Below the pieces are notes generated by a model that worked only from the letters and a program-made list of their open reading frames with translations, had not been told where the DNA came from and searched no databases. Positions 44,271-54,131 of a stretch of DNA of 64,000 bases are shown piece by piece. This stretch comes from Burkholderiales bacterium (lineage in GTDB: Bacteria; Pseudomonadota; Gammaproteobacteria; Burkholderiales; Casimicrobiaceae), in NCBI GenBank assembly GCA_016790165.1, contig JAEUPL010000033.1:62001-126000 (forward strand). The letters run 5' to 3'. The stretch's first letter is position 1. Each line of letters begins with the position of its first letter. A program made the position numbers and the translations under genes.

Positions 44271-44699
44271 CTAATTAATTGTCAAACGTTTCTGCGCTGT
44301 GATATTTTTCTTCGGCAGGGTCAACGTCAGCACCCCATGCTCATGTTTCGCACTGGCGTGCTCGGCGTCTACCGCCTGTGGCAGCCTGAAGGCGCGCGAC
44401 ACGGCACCGGTGACGCGCTCCGTCAACACGGCACTCTCGGCCTCTGAAGTTTCGCGTTTGAACGTCGCTTCGACGCGAACTGTTTTCTCATCAACATCGA
44501 CGGTGATGTCTTCCTTTGCGACGCCCGGCGCGTCAAATTGCACGATGTAGGCGTTAGCCGTTTCCCGTACGTCAGCTCGCAGTTCGCCCACGGTGTGATC
44601 ACCGAAAAACTCGGATGCGAGCGAATCAAAGGCACGATCAAAGCCGAGACCACCCCAGCGAACCGCAGGCAGACCATTGAAGCGAATCAAACCAGTCAT
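44271..44699 (-). CDS. Hsp20-family small heat-shock protein
   Basis: 142 aa; AAAGGAAA ribosome-binding site. An alpha-crystallin domain (residues ~40-130) with LRADVRETANAYIVQFDAPGV and the C-terminal HEHGVLTLTLPKK is clear; the final I-T-A-Q-K-R-L-T-I-N lacks the strict I-x-I motif but ends in a similar short tail. ATP-independent chaperone that holds unfolded proteins in the cytoplasm. A sigma-32-like promoter lies ~50 bases upstream (separate entry). Confidence 0.88.
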   Translation of the reverse strand: MTGLIRFNGLPAVRWGGLGFDRAFDSLASEFFGDHTVGELRADVRETANAYIVQFDAPGVAKEDITVDVDEKTVRVEATFKRETSEAESAVLTERVTGAVSRAFRLPQAVDAEHASAKHEHGVLTLTLPKKNITAQKRLTIN

Positions 44700-44751
44700 T
44701 GCATTTTCCTTTCGTCTTGCAGTGCGCTGAATTGGCAGCGCTCACGACATC

Positions 44752-44781
44752 GAAAATGCGAACGTGCAAGGCGCTTTCAAG
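44752..44781 (-). promoter_or_regulatory. Sigma-32-like heat-shock promoter of hsp20
   Basis: On the minus strand CTTGAAA (44781-44775) is an exact sigma-32 -35 box. After ~13 bases follows TCGCATTTT, a partial match to CCCCATnT. The position ~50 bases before the start codon and the gene product both fit. Confidence 0.6.
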
Positions 44782-44863
44782 CACTCCTTGTTGAAATTTT
44801 TGCGAGCGCCGGCGCTTGAAATTGCGTTGGGCAAACCCAATCAGAGTGGCGGACTATGCCGGA

Positions 44864-46528
44864 TCAGGTGCCTGCCATCCGGGCCGCAACGCGGCGCCAG
44901 ATCACGAGGTCGAGTGCTTGACGGCGGGTGTCAACGACGTGATCCAAACCCAGTCGCTGGTCGAGCCCCGTGCGTTCGACCAGCGAGCGCGCTTGCGCGC
45001 CCAGCCCGAAGACGATCACCTCAACGCCACTCGCTCGCCACTGTTCGCAGCAACGCTCGATGCTTTCGAGCGCCGTGGAGTCAAGATAAATCACCTCAAG
45101 AAAGTCGAGCAGCACAATCGAACTGCCCGCGGGCACATCCGAGAGGCCCGCTTCCAGTCGATCAACAATGCCAAAGAACAATGCGCCGCGCAGACGAAAC
45201 CCAACGACACCGTCCGGCAGAGGTAACGCGGGGGCGTCTGGATCCTTGGCAAGGTTAGCGACGCGTTGCACTGCCGCCGCTTCCGTCAGGCGCTTGATCA
45301 GCAACAGGGTCGCGAGCACCATGCCGACTTCGACGGCGATCGTGAGGTCGAACAACACCGTGAGCAGAAACGTCGCCAGGAGCGTGGCGTTGCGCAGCGG
45401 TGTGTATTGCCGTAGTGCACGGAACGCTTGCCACTCGCCCATGTTGAGTGCAACCCACGTCAGGATAGCCGCCAGCGCAGGGAGTGGTACGTGCTTCGCG
45501 AGCGGACTCGCCACCAGCAGCACGATCAACACGGTCAATGCATGGATGACGCCTGCGACGGGGGTCTGTGCTCCGTTCTTGATGTTGGCCGTCGTCCGTG
45601 CCATCGCACTGGTCGCGGCCAGTCCACCAAACAGCGGCGACACCACGTTTGCGATGCCCTGTGCGATCAGCTCAGTGTTGGCATCGGCACGATCGTTCGT
45701 TTGCTTGTCGGCGACGACGGCGCAAAGCAACGATTCAATCGCGCCCAGCAGGGCGATCGTTACCGCCGGCGGAATCAGGCTGCCAAGCTGCTCGACCGTG
45801 AATTGCGGAAGTTCGGGCATTGGCAACGCAGCTTTGATTTCGCCGAATTTGGAGCCGATGGTTGCGATGCCCGTGTCGAAGGACTGCGCAATCAACGTCG
45901 AAAAGATGAGAACCAGAAACGGCGATGGAACGTAGCGCGTGAGCCGCGCCGGCCAGAGTTTGAGGAACGCGAGGCAGGCCACAGCCAATGCCACGGATGG
46001 GAGATGCACGGTTCCCATCGCGCCAGCGAGTGTTTTCACGATGCCGAAAAACTCGCCCGGCATCTTGGTAATGTTCAAGCCAAGAAAGTCCTTGATCTGT
46101 GATAGTGCGATCAGTACGGCGATGCCGTTGGTGAAGCCGATGATCACTGAGTTGGGGACGAAGCGGATCAGCCGGCCGAGTTTCGCTGCACCCATCGCAA
46201 TCAGAATCACTCCAGCCATCATCGTGCAGATCATCAGATTCGCCCAGCCGTAGCGGGTGAGAATGGCATACAGCACGACGATGAAAGCGCCCGTCGGCCC
46301 GCCAATGCACAGGCGTGTGCCGCCGAGCGCGGAAATGAGAAATCCGGTGACGACGGCGGTCACTAGCCCCTGCTCCGGTGTGACGCCACTGGCGATCGCG
46401 AAAGCCATTGCCAGCGGAATGGCCACGATGCCGACCGTGATGCCGGCGAGCAGATCAGCCCGAAATTTCAGCGCGTCGTAACGCCGCAATTCGTCGAGCA
46501 GGCGGGGCCGAAACGAGAGACTGAACAT
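44864..46528 (-). CDS. SulP-family anion transporter with C-terminal STAS domain
   Basis: 554 aa from ATG 46528 (MFSLSFRPRLLDELRRYD). About 10-14 membrane helices; the SulP motifs LAGITVGIVAIPLAMAFAIASGV, CIGGPTGAFIVVLY and ADKQTNDRADANTELIAQGIAN (the family's N-x-E-L-x-x-Q-G element) are present. A STAS domain follows residue ~435 with I-V-L-L-D-F-L-E-V-I-Y-L-D-S-T-A-L, including the serine that is often phosphorylated in STAS proteins. Likely substrates are sulfate or C4-dicarboxylate/bicarbonate; the sequence does not decide. The open frame upstream to 46978 is antisense-like and lies in the GNAT gene region. Confidence 0.88.
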   Translation of the reverse strand: MFSLSFRPRLLDELRRYDALKFRADLLAGITVGIVAIPLAMAFAIASGVTPEQGLVTAVVTGFLISALGGTRLCIGGPTGAFIVVLYAILTRYGWANLMICTMMAGVILIAMGAAKLGRLIRFVPNSVIIGFTNGIAVLIALSQIKDFLGLNITKMPGEFFGIVKTLAGAMGTVHLPSVALAVACLAFLKLWPARLTRYVPSPFLVLIFSTLIAQSFDTGIATIGSKFGEIKAALPMPELPQFTVEQLGSLIPPAVTIALLGAIESLLCAVVADKQTNDRADANTELIAQGIANVVSPLFGGLAATSAMARTTANIKNGAQTPVAGVIHALTVLIVLLVASPLAKHVPLPALAAILTWVALNMGEWQAFRALRQYTPLRNATLLATFLLTVLFDLTIAVEVGMVLATLLLIKRLTEAAAVQRVANLAKDPDAPALPLPDGVVGFRLRGALFFGIVDRLEAGLSDVPAGSSIVLLDFLEVIYLDSTALESIERCCEQWRASGVEVIVFGLGAQARSLVERTGLDQRLGLDHVVDTRRQALDLVIWRRVAARMAGT

Positions 46529-46571
46529 CGATCGGTGACCAGGCGGATTTCGCGGGACTGCGGCTGACCTG

Positions 46572-47084
46572 TCAAGCAACCAGTTTACGCATGCGGATCG
46601 GCTGCTGGGAACCGGCAAACACGGTGGAAAACGTGCGATCCGCGTCGACCGAGAACCCGAGCTTCTCGAAGTAGGCTTTGTACTGTGGTGCGTAGGTCTC
46701 GACCGGAATGCGGATCGAACGTACATGCGAGGACCGGGCAAGTTGCTCGAGCGTGTCAACCAGCAGCGTGGTAAATCCGCGCCCGGAAAAACTGCGTGTG
46801 ACGCCCAGGCGACGCAGCTCCCAGCTGCCATCGCGTGCGCGCACATACGAGAGTGCCGCGACCGGTAAATTTCCACGGTACAGTACGAGACCGCCCCCCG
46901 ACCGCAAGTCGTCAGCGATTTGCGTAGGGTTATCGACCTTGCGCCGCTGTGAAATCGCCACACGCTCCGACCAGTCACCCTTGGTCAGCGCCGACATGAC
47001 TGGCGCGTCGCGCGAGGTTGCGCGAAGGATCTTGTATTTGTCCTGTTCGAAGACGGTACGCGGGGTACCGAGCAGCGTTCTCAT
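46572..47084 (-). CDS. GNAT-family N-acetyltransferase, substrate unknown
   Basis: 170 aa. The acetyl-CoA-binding motif is present in weak form ([23 protein letters not shown]-x-x-G-x-G/A), with [17 protein letters not shown] as the C-terminal GNAT half. Cytoplasmic. The start overlaps the metG stop by 4 nt (47081-47084), so it is translationally coupled to methionyl-tRNA synthetase; the reason for this pairing is not known. Confidence 0.75.
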   Translation of the reverse strand: MRTLLGTPRTVFEQDKYKILRATSRDAPVMSALTKGDWSERVAISQRRKVDNPTQIADDLRSGGGLVLYRGNLPVAALSYVRARDGSWELRRLGVTRSFSGRGFTTLLVDTLEQLARSSHVRSIRIPVETYAPQYKAYFEKLGFSVDADRTFSTVFAGSQQPIRMRKLVA

Positions 47085-49303
47085 GAGACCTTCATTCCGG
47101 GCTTCGCACCGGTGTGCGGGTTGAGCAGGTAGAGCCCCGGCTCATTTTGTTCGTCTTTCGCCGACGCCGCAAGCACCATCCCTTCAGAAATGCCAAATTT
47201 CATTTTCCTTGGTGCGAGATTGGCGACGAGCACCGTGTGCTGACCGATCAGGGTCTCGGGCGCGTACGCCGACTTGATGCCCGAGAAGACATTGCGGGTT
47301 GTCGGTTGACCGCTGCCGTCGGTCTCGCCGACATCCAGCGTCAGTCGCAACAGTTTGTCGCTGCCTTCGACTTGTTCCGCGTTGACGATCTTTGCAATGC
47401 GCAGATCGACTTTGGCGAAGTCATCAATGCCGATGAAGCCGTCGGCCTGCACCCCCAATGCAGCGGGCTTTGCGGCCGCATTACCGCTGGCAGCGCCTTT
47501 GGCTGAGGCCAGTGCCTTGGCGGGCTTCTCCGCCTTTGCTGGTGCAGCGGGATCGGGCAGCAGACCGAAGAGCTCGTCGAGTTGTTTTTCCTCGACGCGG
47601 GACATCAGATGCTTGTAGCCATTGATCGCGTGGCCCGGGGCCATCGGATGGTGCAGATCGTGCCACTGCTGCCGTGAGATATTCAGGAACGCGAATGCGT
47701 CGCCGGCCAGGCGCGGCATGATCGGTGCGAGGTAAATTGCAAGCACGCGGAACGTTTCCAGCACGGACGTACAGACGACGTGCAACTGCTCCCGAGCATC
47801 CTTGTCGGTGGCCGCACGCTTGGCCAGCTCCCATGGTTTGCTCGTGTCGTAGTAGCCGTTGACGAAGTCTGCGGCCTCCATCACACGGCGAACGACCTTA
47901 CCGAACTCGCGCCCGTCGTAGAGCGCGGCAATTTCGCCAGACATTGCCGCCACATCCTCACCGGCGCCAACCTTGACGCCCGATTGCCGCTCAAGTAGTT
48001 TGCCGTCGAAGTGTTTGTGCAGGAAGCCGGCCGTGCGGCTTGCGATGTTCACAAACTTGCCAATCAAATCCGAATTTACCCGCGCCATGAAATCTTCGGC
48101 AGTGAAGTCCACGTCTTCCACGTTGGCATTCAGCTTGGCGGCAATGTAGTAGCGTAGCCATTCCGGGTTCATTCCGATCTTCAAGTACTTCAGCGGGTCA
48201 ATGCCGGTGCCGCGGCTCTTGCTCATCTTCTCGCCACCGACGGTGATGAAGCCGTGCACGTTCACGCTGTCCGGAACCTTGTACCCGGCGAACTTGAGCA
48301 TGGCCGGCCAGAAGAGGACGTGGAAGTAGACGATGTCTTTGCCGATGAAATGAATCTGCTCGGTATCGGGGTCGGCGAGGAATTCGGCGAAGGTGCGACT
48401 TTCACCGTTGAACTTCGCCTTGCCACTATCGAAGTAGTTTTTCAGTGACGCCAGATAGCCCACGGGCGCGTCAAGCCACACGTAGAAATACTTGCCGGGT
48501 GCGTCAGGGATCGGGATGCCAAAGTACGGGGCGTCGCGCGAGACGTCCCAGTCGCCGAGTTTGCCATCTTCACCGAGCCACTCTTTGGTCTTGGCGATGA
48601 TTTCGCTCTGCAGGCGTTTCTTGTCGTGGCGGTCGAGGCCCTCGGTCCAGTTGCGCAGAAAGTCCACGCATTGCGGGTCGGAGAGCTTGAAGAAAAAGTG
48701 CTCGGACGAGCGCATCTCCGGCGTGGCGCCCGAGAGCGTGGAGTACGGGTTCTTGAGGTCAGTCGGAGCGTACACCGCGCCACAGTTCTCGCAGGAATCG
48801 CCGTACTGGTCCTTGGTGCCGCATTTGGGGCACTCACCCTTGATGTAGCGATCGGGCAGGAACATGCTCTTGACCGGGTCGAAGAACTGCTCGATGGTCT
48901 TCGACGCGATAAAGCCCGACGCCTTCAGCTGGCGATAGATGTCCTGCGCCAGTTCGACGTTCTCCGGCGAATCGGTTGAATACCAGTTGTCGATCGACAG
49001 GTGGAACCCGTCCAGGTATTCCTTGCGCGTTGCCGCTATCTCAGCTACGAATTCCTGCGGTGTTTTGCCCGCCTTCTCAGCCGCAATCATGATGGGCGCG
49101 CCGTGCGTATCGTCGGCGCACATCCAGTGCACCTTGTGCCCCTGCATGCGCTGGAAGCGCACCCAAATGTCCGCCTGGATGTACTCCATCATGTGGCCCA
49201 GATGGAACTTGCCGTTCGCGTAGGGGAGGGCCGTGGTGACGAAGATGCGGCGCTTTTTGGGCGCGGCACCCGGCGTCGAAGCGGGAGTGAGGTTGGCGGT
49301 CAT
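47081..49303 (-). CDS. metG: Methionyl-tRNA synthetase
   Basis: 740 aa. Class I signature H-L-G-H at residues 34-37 ([19 protein letters not shown]) and K-M-S-K-S near residue 370. The zinc knuckle is C-P-K-C...C-E-N-C near 160-180. A C-terminal tRNA-binding (Trbp111-like) domain from ~640 ([33 protein letters not shown]) is joined through an Ala/Lys-rich linker (~600-635). This is the long, dimeric form. It is divergent from mrp, the usual betaproteobacterial order. Confidence 0.95.
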   Translation of the reverse strand: MTANLTPASTPGAAPKKRRIFVTTALPYANGKFHLGHMMEYIQADIWVRFQRMQGHKVHWMCADDTHGAPIMIAAEKAGKTPQEFVAEIAATRKEYLDGFHLSIDNWYSTDSPENVELAQDIYRQLKASGFIASKTIEQFFDPVKSMFLPDRYIKGECPKCGTKDQYGDSCENCGAVYAPTDLKNPYSTLSGATPEMRSSEHFFFKLSDPQCVDFLRNWTEGLDRHDKKRLQSEIIAKTKEWLGEDGKLGDWDVSRDAPYFGIPIPDAPGKYFYVWLDAPVGYLASLKNYFDSGKAKFNGESRTFAEFLADPDTEQIHFIGKDIVYFHVLFWPAMLKFAGYKVPDSVNVHGFITVGGEKMSKSRGTGIDPLKYLKIGMNPEWLRYYIAAKLNANVEDVDFTAEDFMARVNSDLIGKFVNIASRTAGFLHKHFDGKLLERQSGVKVGAGEDVAAMSGEIAALYDGREFGKVVRRVMEAADFVNGYYDTSKPWELAKRAATDKDAREQLHVVCTSVLETFRVLAIYLAPIMPRLAGDAFAFLNISRQQWHDLHHPMAPGHAINGYKHLMSRVEEKQLDELFGLLPDPAAPAKAEKPAKALASAKGAASGNAAAKPAALGVQADGFIGIDDFAKVDLRIAKIVNAEQVEGSDKLLRLTLDVGETDGSGQPTTRNVFSGIKSAYAPETLIGQHTVLVANLAPRKMKFGISEGMVLAASAKDEQNEPGLYLLNPHTGAKPGMKVS

Positions 49304-49406
49304 GACGAATTTTTGCGCAGCAACAAAATGAGCAGTGAGGGCGAAAACCCTTGGAAAAACAGGGAGATAGTATCAAATGCGATAACGCTGGAAGGGCCGC
49401 TGCCGC

Positions 49407-49412
49407 TAAACT
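49407..49412 (+). promoter_or_regulatory. TAAACT -10-like hexamer 8 nt before the mrp ATG (near-leaderless)
   Basis: TAAACT at 49407-49412 followed by eight bases and the ATG at 49421; no ribosome-binding site is seen. The leader would be only about two bases. Confidence 0.35.
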
Positions 49413-49420
49413 TGCGGGCT

Positions 49421-50500
49421 ATGACTGAATCTGACATCCGCTCCCAGCTCGCCACCTGCATCGACCCGAACACCGGGCGTGACTTCATCAAGGACAAGGC
49501 GGTCAAGCGCATCGCCGTCGACGGCAGCGATGTCGTCGTCGAAATCGTCGTGGGTTACCCGGCGAAGAGCCAGCACGATGGATTGCGCCAACTCGTTACG
49601 CAGCACCTGCGCACAATGCCCGGCATTGGCAAAGTGACCGTCACGGTGAGCCACCGCATCATCTCGCATGCCGTGCAGCGGGGCGTCAAGCTCAAGCCCG
49701 GCATCAAGAACATCATCGCCGTCGCCTCGGGCAAAGGCGGCGTTGGCAAGAGCACAACCGCCGTGAACCTTGCGCTTGCGCTCGCTGCGGAAGGCGCCAA
49801 CGTGGGGCTGCTCGACGCTGACATCTACGGCCCGTCGCAACCGCAAATGCTGGGTATTTCGGGGCGCCCCGAAAGTGCCGACGGCAAGACGCTGGAGCCG
49901 ATGGAGGCGCACGGCATTCAGGCGATGTCGATTGGTTTTTTGATTGATACCGATACGCCGATGGTGTGGCGCGGCCCGATGGTGACTCAGGCGCTCGAAC
50001 AACTGCTCTCAGACACCAACTGGCGTGACCTCGATTTCCTGGTCATCGACATGCCGCCAGGAACTGGTGACATCCAGCTCACGCTGTCACAAAAGGTGCC
50101 AGTGACCGGCGCCGTGATCGTCACCACGCCACAGGAGATCGCAGTCATCGACGCCCGCAAGGGGCTCAAGATGTTCGACAAGGTGGGCATCCCGATTGTT
50201 GGCATCGTCGAGAACATGAGCACGCACGTGTGTTCCAACTGCGGACATACCGAGCCGATCTTCGGCGAAGGCGGTGGTCACGCCATGTGCCGGGACTACA
50301 ACGTCCCGTTCCTCGGCGGTTTGCCGCTGGATTCGAAGATTCGTGCGCAGTCCGACGGCGGGCGCCCGACGGTAGTGGTTGACCCGGACGGTGCGGTTGC
50401 CACCACTTACAAGGAAATCGCCCGCAAGGTGGCTGTTTTCGTTGCGCAAAAGAGCGAGGATCACAGCGCCAAATTCCCCGCCATCAAGGTCGTGAGCTGA
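49421..50500 (+). CDS. mrp: Mrp/ApbC, P-loop iron-sulfur cluster carrier
   Basis: 359 aa from ATG 49421. An N-terminal DUF59/MIP18 domain (residues ~1-90) precedes the deviant Walker A A-S-G-K-G-G-V-G-K-S-T-T (near 105) of the MinD/Mrp group; I-D-M-P-P-G-T-G-D-I and the cluster-binding C-S-N-C near residue 270 are intact. It delivers Fe-S clusters to apoproteins. The reading from 49001 runs 140 codons across metG antisense and is rejected. The stop overlaps the ispD start (TGATG). Confidence 0.92.
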   Translation: MTESDIRSQLATCIDPNTGRDFIKDKAVKRIAVDGSDVVVEIVVGYPAKSQHDGLRQLVTQHLRTMPGIGKVTVTVSHRIISHAVQRGVKLKPGIKNIIAVASGKGGVGKSTTAVNLALALAAEGANVGLLDADIYGPSQPQMLGISGRPESADGKTLEPMEAHGIQAMSIGFLIDTDTPMVWRGPMVTQALEQLLSDTNWRDLDFLVIDMPPGTGDIQLTLSQKVPVTGAVIVTTPQEIAVIDARKGLKMFDKVGIPIVGIVENMSTHVCSNCGHTEPIFGEGGGHAMCRDYNVPFLGGLPLDSKIRAQSDGGRPTVVVDPDGAVATTYKEIARKVAVFVAQKSEDHSAKFPAIKVVS

Positions 50501-51243
50501 TGCCAGACCCGACCGGTGCTGCACGCTTTGGCTGCGTCGCCATCGTGCCGGCAGGCGGCAGCGGTTCGCGCTTTGGAGCCGCGACACCAAAGCAGTACAC
50601 CGAAATCGCCGGCGCGCCCGTGCTGGAGCACACACTGTGTGCGCTGAGGCAGTGCGATGCGATCGAGCACATTTTCGTTGCCGTGCCGGCGGAAGAAGTC
50701 CGCGCCGATGCGATCGCTGCGCGCGCGGGTAACACCACCGTGTTGCGGTGCGCTGGTGCGCAACGCGCCGACACCGTGCGCAGCGCACTTGCAGCCGTCG
50801 TGAAGTCGGTCCGGCGTGACGCCTGGGTGCTGGTGCACGACGCTGCCCGCCCCTGTGTCAGCAAGTCCGATCTGGACCGGTTGATCGCGACGCTCAGCCA
50901 ACACGCAGTGGGTGGGCTGCTTGCCACGCCGGTGTCGGACACGCTGAAACGCGCCGATGAACACGGCGGCGTGGCAGAGACCGTGCCGCGTGCTGGCATG
51001 TGGCGGGCGCAGACGCCACAGATGTTTCGCTATGAAACGTTGGCGCATGCGCTAGTCGCTTCGCCCGACGTCACCGATGAAGCGCAGGCGATTGAAGCGC
51101 TGGGTATGGTGCCTCTACTCGTGCCTGGAAGCGCGCGCAACATCAAGATCACCCATGCAGAGGATGCGGAGCTGGTCGCGTTTTATCTGCGGGGTCGTGA
51201 GCCGCACAATCCACCGGAAATCAAGGCAAAGTCGCGACCATGA
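50500..51243 (+). CDS. ispD: IspD, 2-C-methyl-D-erythritol 4-phosphate cytidylyltransferase
   Basis: 247 aa. Third step of the non-mevalonate isoprenoid pathway. The nucleotide-binding loop [11 protein letters not shown] is at residues 16-26 with T-P-K-Q-Y just after; V-L-V-H-D-A-A-R-P (metal-binding Asp) and A-Q-T-P-Q-M-F-R are the other family motifs. It overlaps mrp by 1 nt and ispF by 4 nt, so the three are one transcription unit. Confidence 0.95.
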   Translation: MPDPTGAARFGCVAIVPAGGSGSRFGAATPKQYTEIAGAPVLEHTLCALRQCDAIEHIFVAVPAEEVRADAIAARAGNTTVLRCAGAQRADTVRSALAAVVKSVRRDAWVLVHDAARPCVSKSDLDRLIATLSQHAVGGLLATPVSDTLKRADEHGGVAETVPRAGMWRAQTPQMFRYETLAHALVASPDVTDEAQAIEALGMVPLLVPGSARNIKITHAEDAELVAFYLRGREPHNPPEIKAKSRP

Positions 51244-51728
51244 GTGTTCCGTATCGCATTGGCACCGGCTTCGACGTGCATCAACTCGTAGAAGGGCGCG
51301 ATCTCATCATCGGCGGTGTGAAGATTCCTTACGCGCTGGGTTTGTTAGGACATTCTGACGCGGACGTGCTGCTGCACGCCATTGCCGACGCGCTTCTGGG
51401 GGCTGCGGCACTGGGCGACATCGGTAAGCACTTTCCTGACCACGATCCCGCATATAAAGGTGCGGACAGCCGGCTGCTGCTGCGTAGCGTGGTCGCTCGT
51501 CTCCGGGAGTCCGGCTGGCAGGTGGGCAACGTTGATGCCACCATCATCGCGCAAGCGCCAAAAATGGCGCCTCACGTTCCACAGATGCGCGCCTTTGTTG
51601 CGCAAGATTGCGCCGTGGCAATCGATTGCATCAGCATCAAGGCCACCACCACGGAGCAGCTCGGGTTCACAGGTCGCGGCGAGGGGATTGCTGCGCAAGC
51701 GGCGGCGCTGCTGTGCCGTGTGGGCTGA
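51240..51728 (+). CDS. ispF: IspF, 2-C-methyl-D-erythritol 2,4-cyclodiphosphate synthase
   Basis: 162 aa. Fifth step of the same pathway, a homotrimer. The zinc ligands are D12 and H14 (GTGFDVHQL) and H46 ([11 protein letters not shown]). The C-terminal [19 protein letters not shown] binds CDP. It starts inside the ispD stop (ATGA overlap) and is of normal length. The intermediate enzyme IspE is not here. Confidence 0.96.
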   Translation: MSVPYRIGTGFDVHQLVEGRDLIIGGVKIPYALGLLGHSDADVLLHAIADALLGAAALGDIGKHFPDHDPAYKGADSRLLLRSVVARLRESGWQVGNVDATIIAQAPKMAPHVPQMRAFVAQDCAVAIDCISIKATTTEQLGFTGRGEGIAAQAAALLCRVG

Positions 51729-51789
51729 TGCGTGTGTGGAACGAGTGCAACACGTGCTTGACTGGCGCCGTTCGCGGCGGTTAGGTCGG

Positions 51790-51795
51790 TACAAT
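51790..51795 (+). promoter_or_regulatory. TACAAT -10 hexamer exactly 6 nt before an ATG (leaderless candidate)
   Basis: TACAAT at 51790-51795, six bases, then the ATG at 51802. There is no ribosome-binding site; the TTGACT at 51758-51763 is too far (26-base spacer) to be its -35. Confidence 0.5.
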
Positions 51796-51801
51796 CCCGC
51801 C

Positions 51802-52200
51802 ATGAATTCCTCAACGCGTTCGGGTCATTTTGCTTCGGTGGCGCGATCAGCGGCGCTGCTGCTCGCGCTATGCACTGCGGCTGGCTCCGCATCCGCTCAG
51901 CCCGTCGCCGCACCGGGTGCCGTCGACGCCACCCAGCGAATCGAGGCGCCCGACGGCGCGCCGACGGTAGCGACGGAAAGGAATATTGATAGCCGTTCCG
52001 TCACTGACGGCGGGCGCATTTCGACGTCGATGACCGTTAGTGAAGAACGTGTTCAGGGTCGTCTTGCCAACGCGCGTGTGTCGGTTGGCGGTGCGCGTGC
52101 GTACCTCGTTGCTGATCCGGCCGTTGGCCGCATTGACCGGCAGGCTGACAACGCGGGGCGGCGCGTCGCACCCGCAGTCTGGGAGCTGCTTCGCTTCTAG
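51802..52200 (+). CDS. Small secreted protein, DUF2782-like
   Basis: 132 aa. A signal peptide (ARSAALLLALCTAAGSASAQP, cleavage near residue 33) is followed by a compact domain: S-E-E-R-V-Q-G-R-L, then A-R-A-Y-L-V-A-D-P-A-V-G-R-I-D-R and a final V-W-E-L-L-R-F. DUF2782 proteins have the same plan (E-E-Y-R-x-x-G-R...Y-Y-L-V-D...W-x-x-x-x-F) and are encoded near thrB in betaproteobacteria, so I lean to that family. The C-terminal half is the conserved part; the N-terminal half after the signal is variable. Function unknown. Confidence 0.55.
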   Translation: MNSSTRSGHFASVARSAALLLALCTAAGSASAQPVAAPGAVDATQRIEAPDGAPTVATERNIDSRSVTDGGRISTSMTVSEERVQGRLANARVSVGGARAYLVADPAVGRIDRQADNAGRRVAPAVWELLRF

Positions 52201-52328
52201 TGTTGCCTGCATTCGTGCTGCACGTCGCGGTGCTTGATTCACACTGACGCGACGCCGACACCCAGCCCCGGTTGCGATCTGCTGCTGCAAGTCACCCTCC
52301 ATTCTCACCCTTCACGATACCGATTGGC

Positions 52329-53297
52329 ATGTCCGTATTTACCCGAGTCACCGACAGCGACGTAGCCGCCTGGCTCACGCGATACGCGGTGGGCGCAGCG
52401 CGTACGCTGACCCCGATTTCCGAGGGCATCGAGAACACCAACTACTTTCTCAGCACCAGCGAAGGCGAGTATGTGCTGACGCTCTTCGAGCGCATCCCGG
52501 CGGAAGACTTGCCGTTCTACCTGAATTTCACCGCGCACCTGTCGCGCTCCGGCGTGGCGGTGCCGATGCCGATTGCTGATCGGACCGGCGGGTTGTTCTC
52601 CATCCTGAACGGTCGCCCCGCGGCGCTGACGCAACGCATCGCGGGCCGTCCTAACATGAGCCCCAGTGTGTCGCACTGCGCGCTCGTCGGGCGTGAGTTG
52701 GGACGGCTGCACAACGCCAGTCGCGCATTTCGCACGCGCATCAGCAACAAGCGCGGACCGGGATGGACACTCTCCACGTCGAGAGCGGTGCGGCCGTTTG
52801 TGTCGGCTGACCAGAATGCGCTGATTGAAAGTGAACTCAAGTTTCAGCGCGAACGACGCCAGACGCGGCTGCCAAATGGCGCGATTCACGCTGATCTGTT
52901 TCGCGACAATGTGCTGTTTGATGGGGAGCGACTCAGCGGCCTGATCGATTTTGGCTTCGCTGCGACCGACGAGTTCGCCTACGATCTGGCAATCACGGCC
53001 AACGACTGGTGCGTCCGGCCAGACGGTGAGTTTGATGAAGCGCGCTTGCTCGCACTGCTCTCGGCCTACTCGCGCGAACGTCCGCTGACGGAAGCAGAGC
53101 AGGTGGCGTGGCCCGCATTGCTTCGCGCCGCCGCGATCCGATTCTGGCTGTCGCGCCTGTACGATTTGCACCTTCCCCGCGCTGCAGAGCTCAACACGCC
53201 GCACGATCCGGCGGTTTTTGAGAATATTCTTCGTCTGCGCATCAAAAGGCCCTGCTACTGGCCACAATCGCTGGACGGGTCGAGGGAGACGACATAA
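52329..53297 (+). CDS. thrB: ThrB, homoserine kinase (APH-fold type)
   Basis: 322 aa from ATG 52329 (MSVFTRVTDSDVAAWLTRYAVG). It is the aminoglycoside-phosphotransferase-like ThrB found in pseudomonads and betaproteobacteria, not the GHMP type. The kinase motifs are E-N-T-N-Y-F-L (nucleotide loop), I-H-A-D-L-F-R-D-N-V-L-F (catalytic Asp and Asn) and L-I-D-F-G-F-A (metal-binding Asp). It phosphorylates homoserine for threonine synthesis. The stop shares a base with the next start (53297). Confidence 0.93.
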   Translation: MSVFTRVTDSDVAAWLTRYAVGAARTLTPISEGIENTNYFLSTSEGEYVLTLFERIPAEDLPFYLNFTAHLSRSGVAVPMPIADRTGGLFSILNGRPAALTQRIAGRPNMSPSVSHCALVGRELGRLHNASRAFRTRISNKRGPGWTLSTSRAVRPFVSADQNALIESELKFQRERRQTRLPNGAIHADLFRDNVLFDGERLSGLIDFGFAATDEFAYDLAITANDWCVRPDGEFDEARLLALLSAYSRERPLTEAEQVAWPALLRAAAIRFWLSRLYDLHLPRAAELNTPHDPAVFENILRLRIKRPCYWPQSLDGSRETT

Positions 53298-54076
53298 TGG
53301 CTGCGGCGCCGATCGGTTTCTACGCCCCGGTTCCCGCACGCGAAGGCGTTGAGTGGGTGCGTCTGTCGTGGCAAATTTTCCGTGCACGCTGGACGAAATA
53401 CATCGGCTTGACCGCCCTGTACCTGTTGTTGATGCAGGCAGCGGCGGCAATTGTCGGGCCGCTGTGCATGTTGCTCAACCCGGTGCTCTCCGTGGGATTC
53501 CTCGCGGCGGCCTGGCACCACGAGCGCGGCGAAATGCCCGAGTTGAAGCATCTATTCGCCGGTTTCAAGTCCAACCTGAAGGCGTTGCTGCCGCTGGGTG
53601 TGGTTCATTTGCTGGGTCTTCTGGTGGCGCTGACGTTCGGCTTGATGTCTTCCGGGCTCTCTATGGAGCAACTCAAGGCGGTCGAAGATCAGGCCAATAT
53701 ACCGCCGGACGCCCTGATGCGGGTGATGATCGTTACGTTGCTGCTGACCTTGCCCCTGACCGCCGCGTTCTGGTTCTCGCCCGCGCTCATCGTGTTCTCG
53801 GACGCGACATTGGGCCAGGCCTTGGCTGCGTCCGTGCGCGCATCGCTGGCAAACTGGCTGTCGATGACAGTCTACGGCGTAGCGATGTTCCTGCTGATGG
53901 TGCTGTCCGTGCTGCTGGTCGCCCCGGTGCTCTACTTGTTGCCTGGCGCAGCCAAATTGACAGTGCTTGCCATGCTGGTTGTGCCGCTGACGGCCATCCG
54001 CATGATCAGCGATTACGTCGGCTATCGCCGTGTTTTCCATCGCGAGGAGCGCGTCGAAAAAGTCGCTGGCGCGTAA
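53297..54076 (+). CDS. BPSS1780-family integral membrane protein
   Basis: 259 aa with about six hydrophobic segments. The opening R-E-G-V-E-W-V-R-L-S-W-Q-I-F-R, then L-N-P-V-L-S-V-G-F-L-A-A-A-W-H-H-E-R-G, are the features of the BPSS1780 family, restricted mainly to Betaproteobacteria. Function unknown. It overlaps thrB by one base, as is usual in this order, so it is co-expressed with threonine synthesis. Confidence 0.82.
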   Translation: MAAAPIGFYAPVPAREGVEWVRLSWQIFRARWTKYIGLTALYLLLMQAAAAIVGPLCMLLNPVLSVGFLAAAWHHERGEMPELKHLFAGFKSNLKALLPLGVVHLLGLLVALTFGLMSSGLSMEQLKAVEDQANIPPDALMRVMIVTLLLTLPLTAAFWFSPALIVFSDATLGQALAASVRASLANWLSMTVYGVAMFLLMVLSVLLVAPVLYLLPGAAKLTVLAMLVVPLTAIRMISDYVGYRRVFHREERVEKVAGA

Positions 54077-54131
54077 TCATCGCCTCGGCGGCCCCTGATC
54101 AAACAGCGCAGTTGTTCGCCCCGCGCGATGA

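Noticed and set aside
49001-49420. 140-codon upstream extension of mrp
   Set aside because: It runs antisense through the start of metG, and the family N-terminus (DUF59 domain) begins at 49421.
51758-51795. Canonical sigma-70 promoter TTGACT ... TACAAT
   Set aside because: The spacer is 26 bases, too long for sigma-70; only the -10 hexamer is retained.
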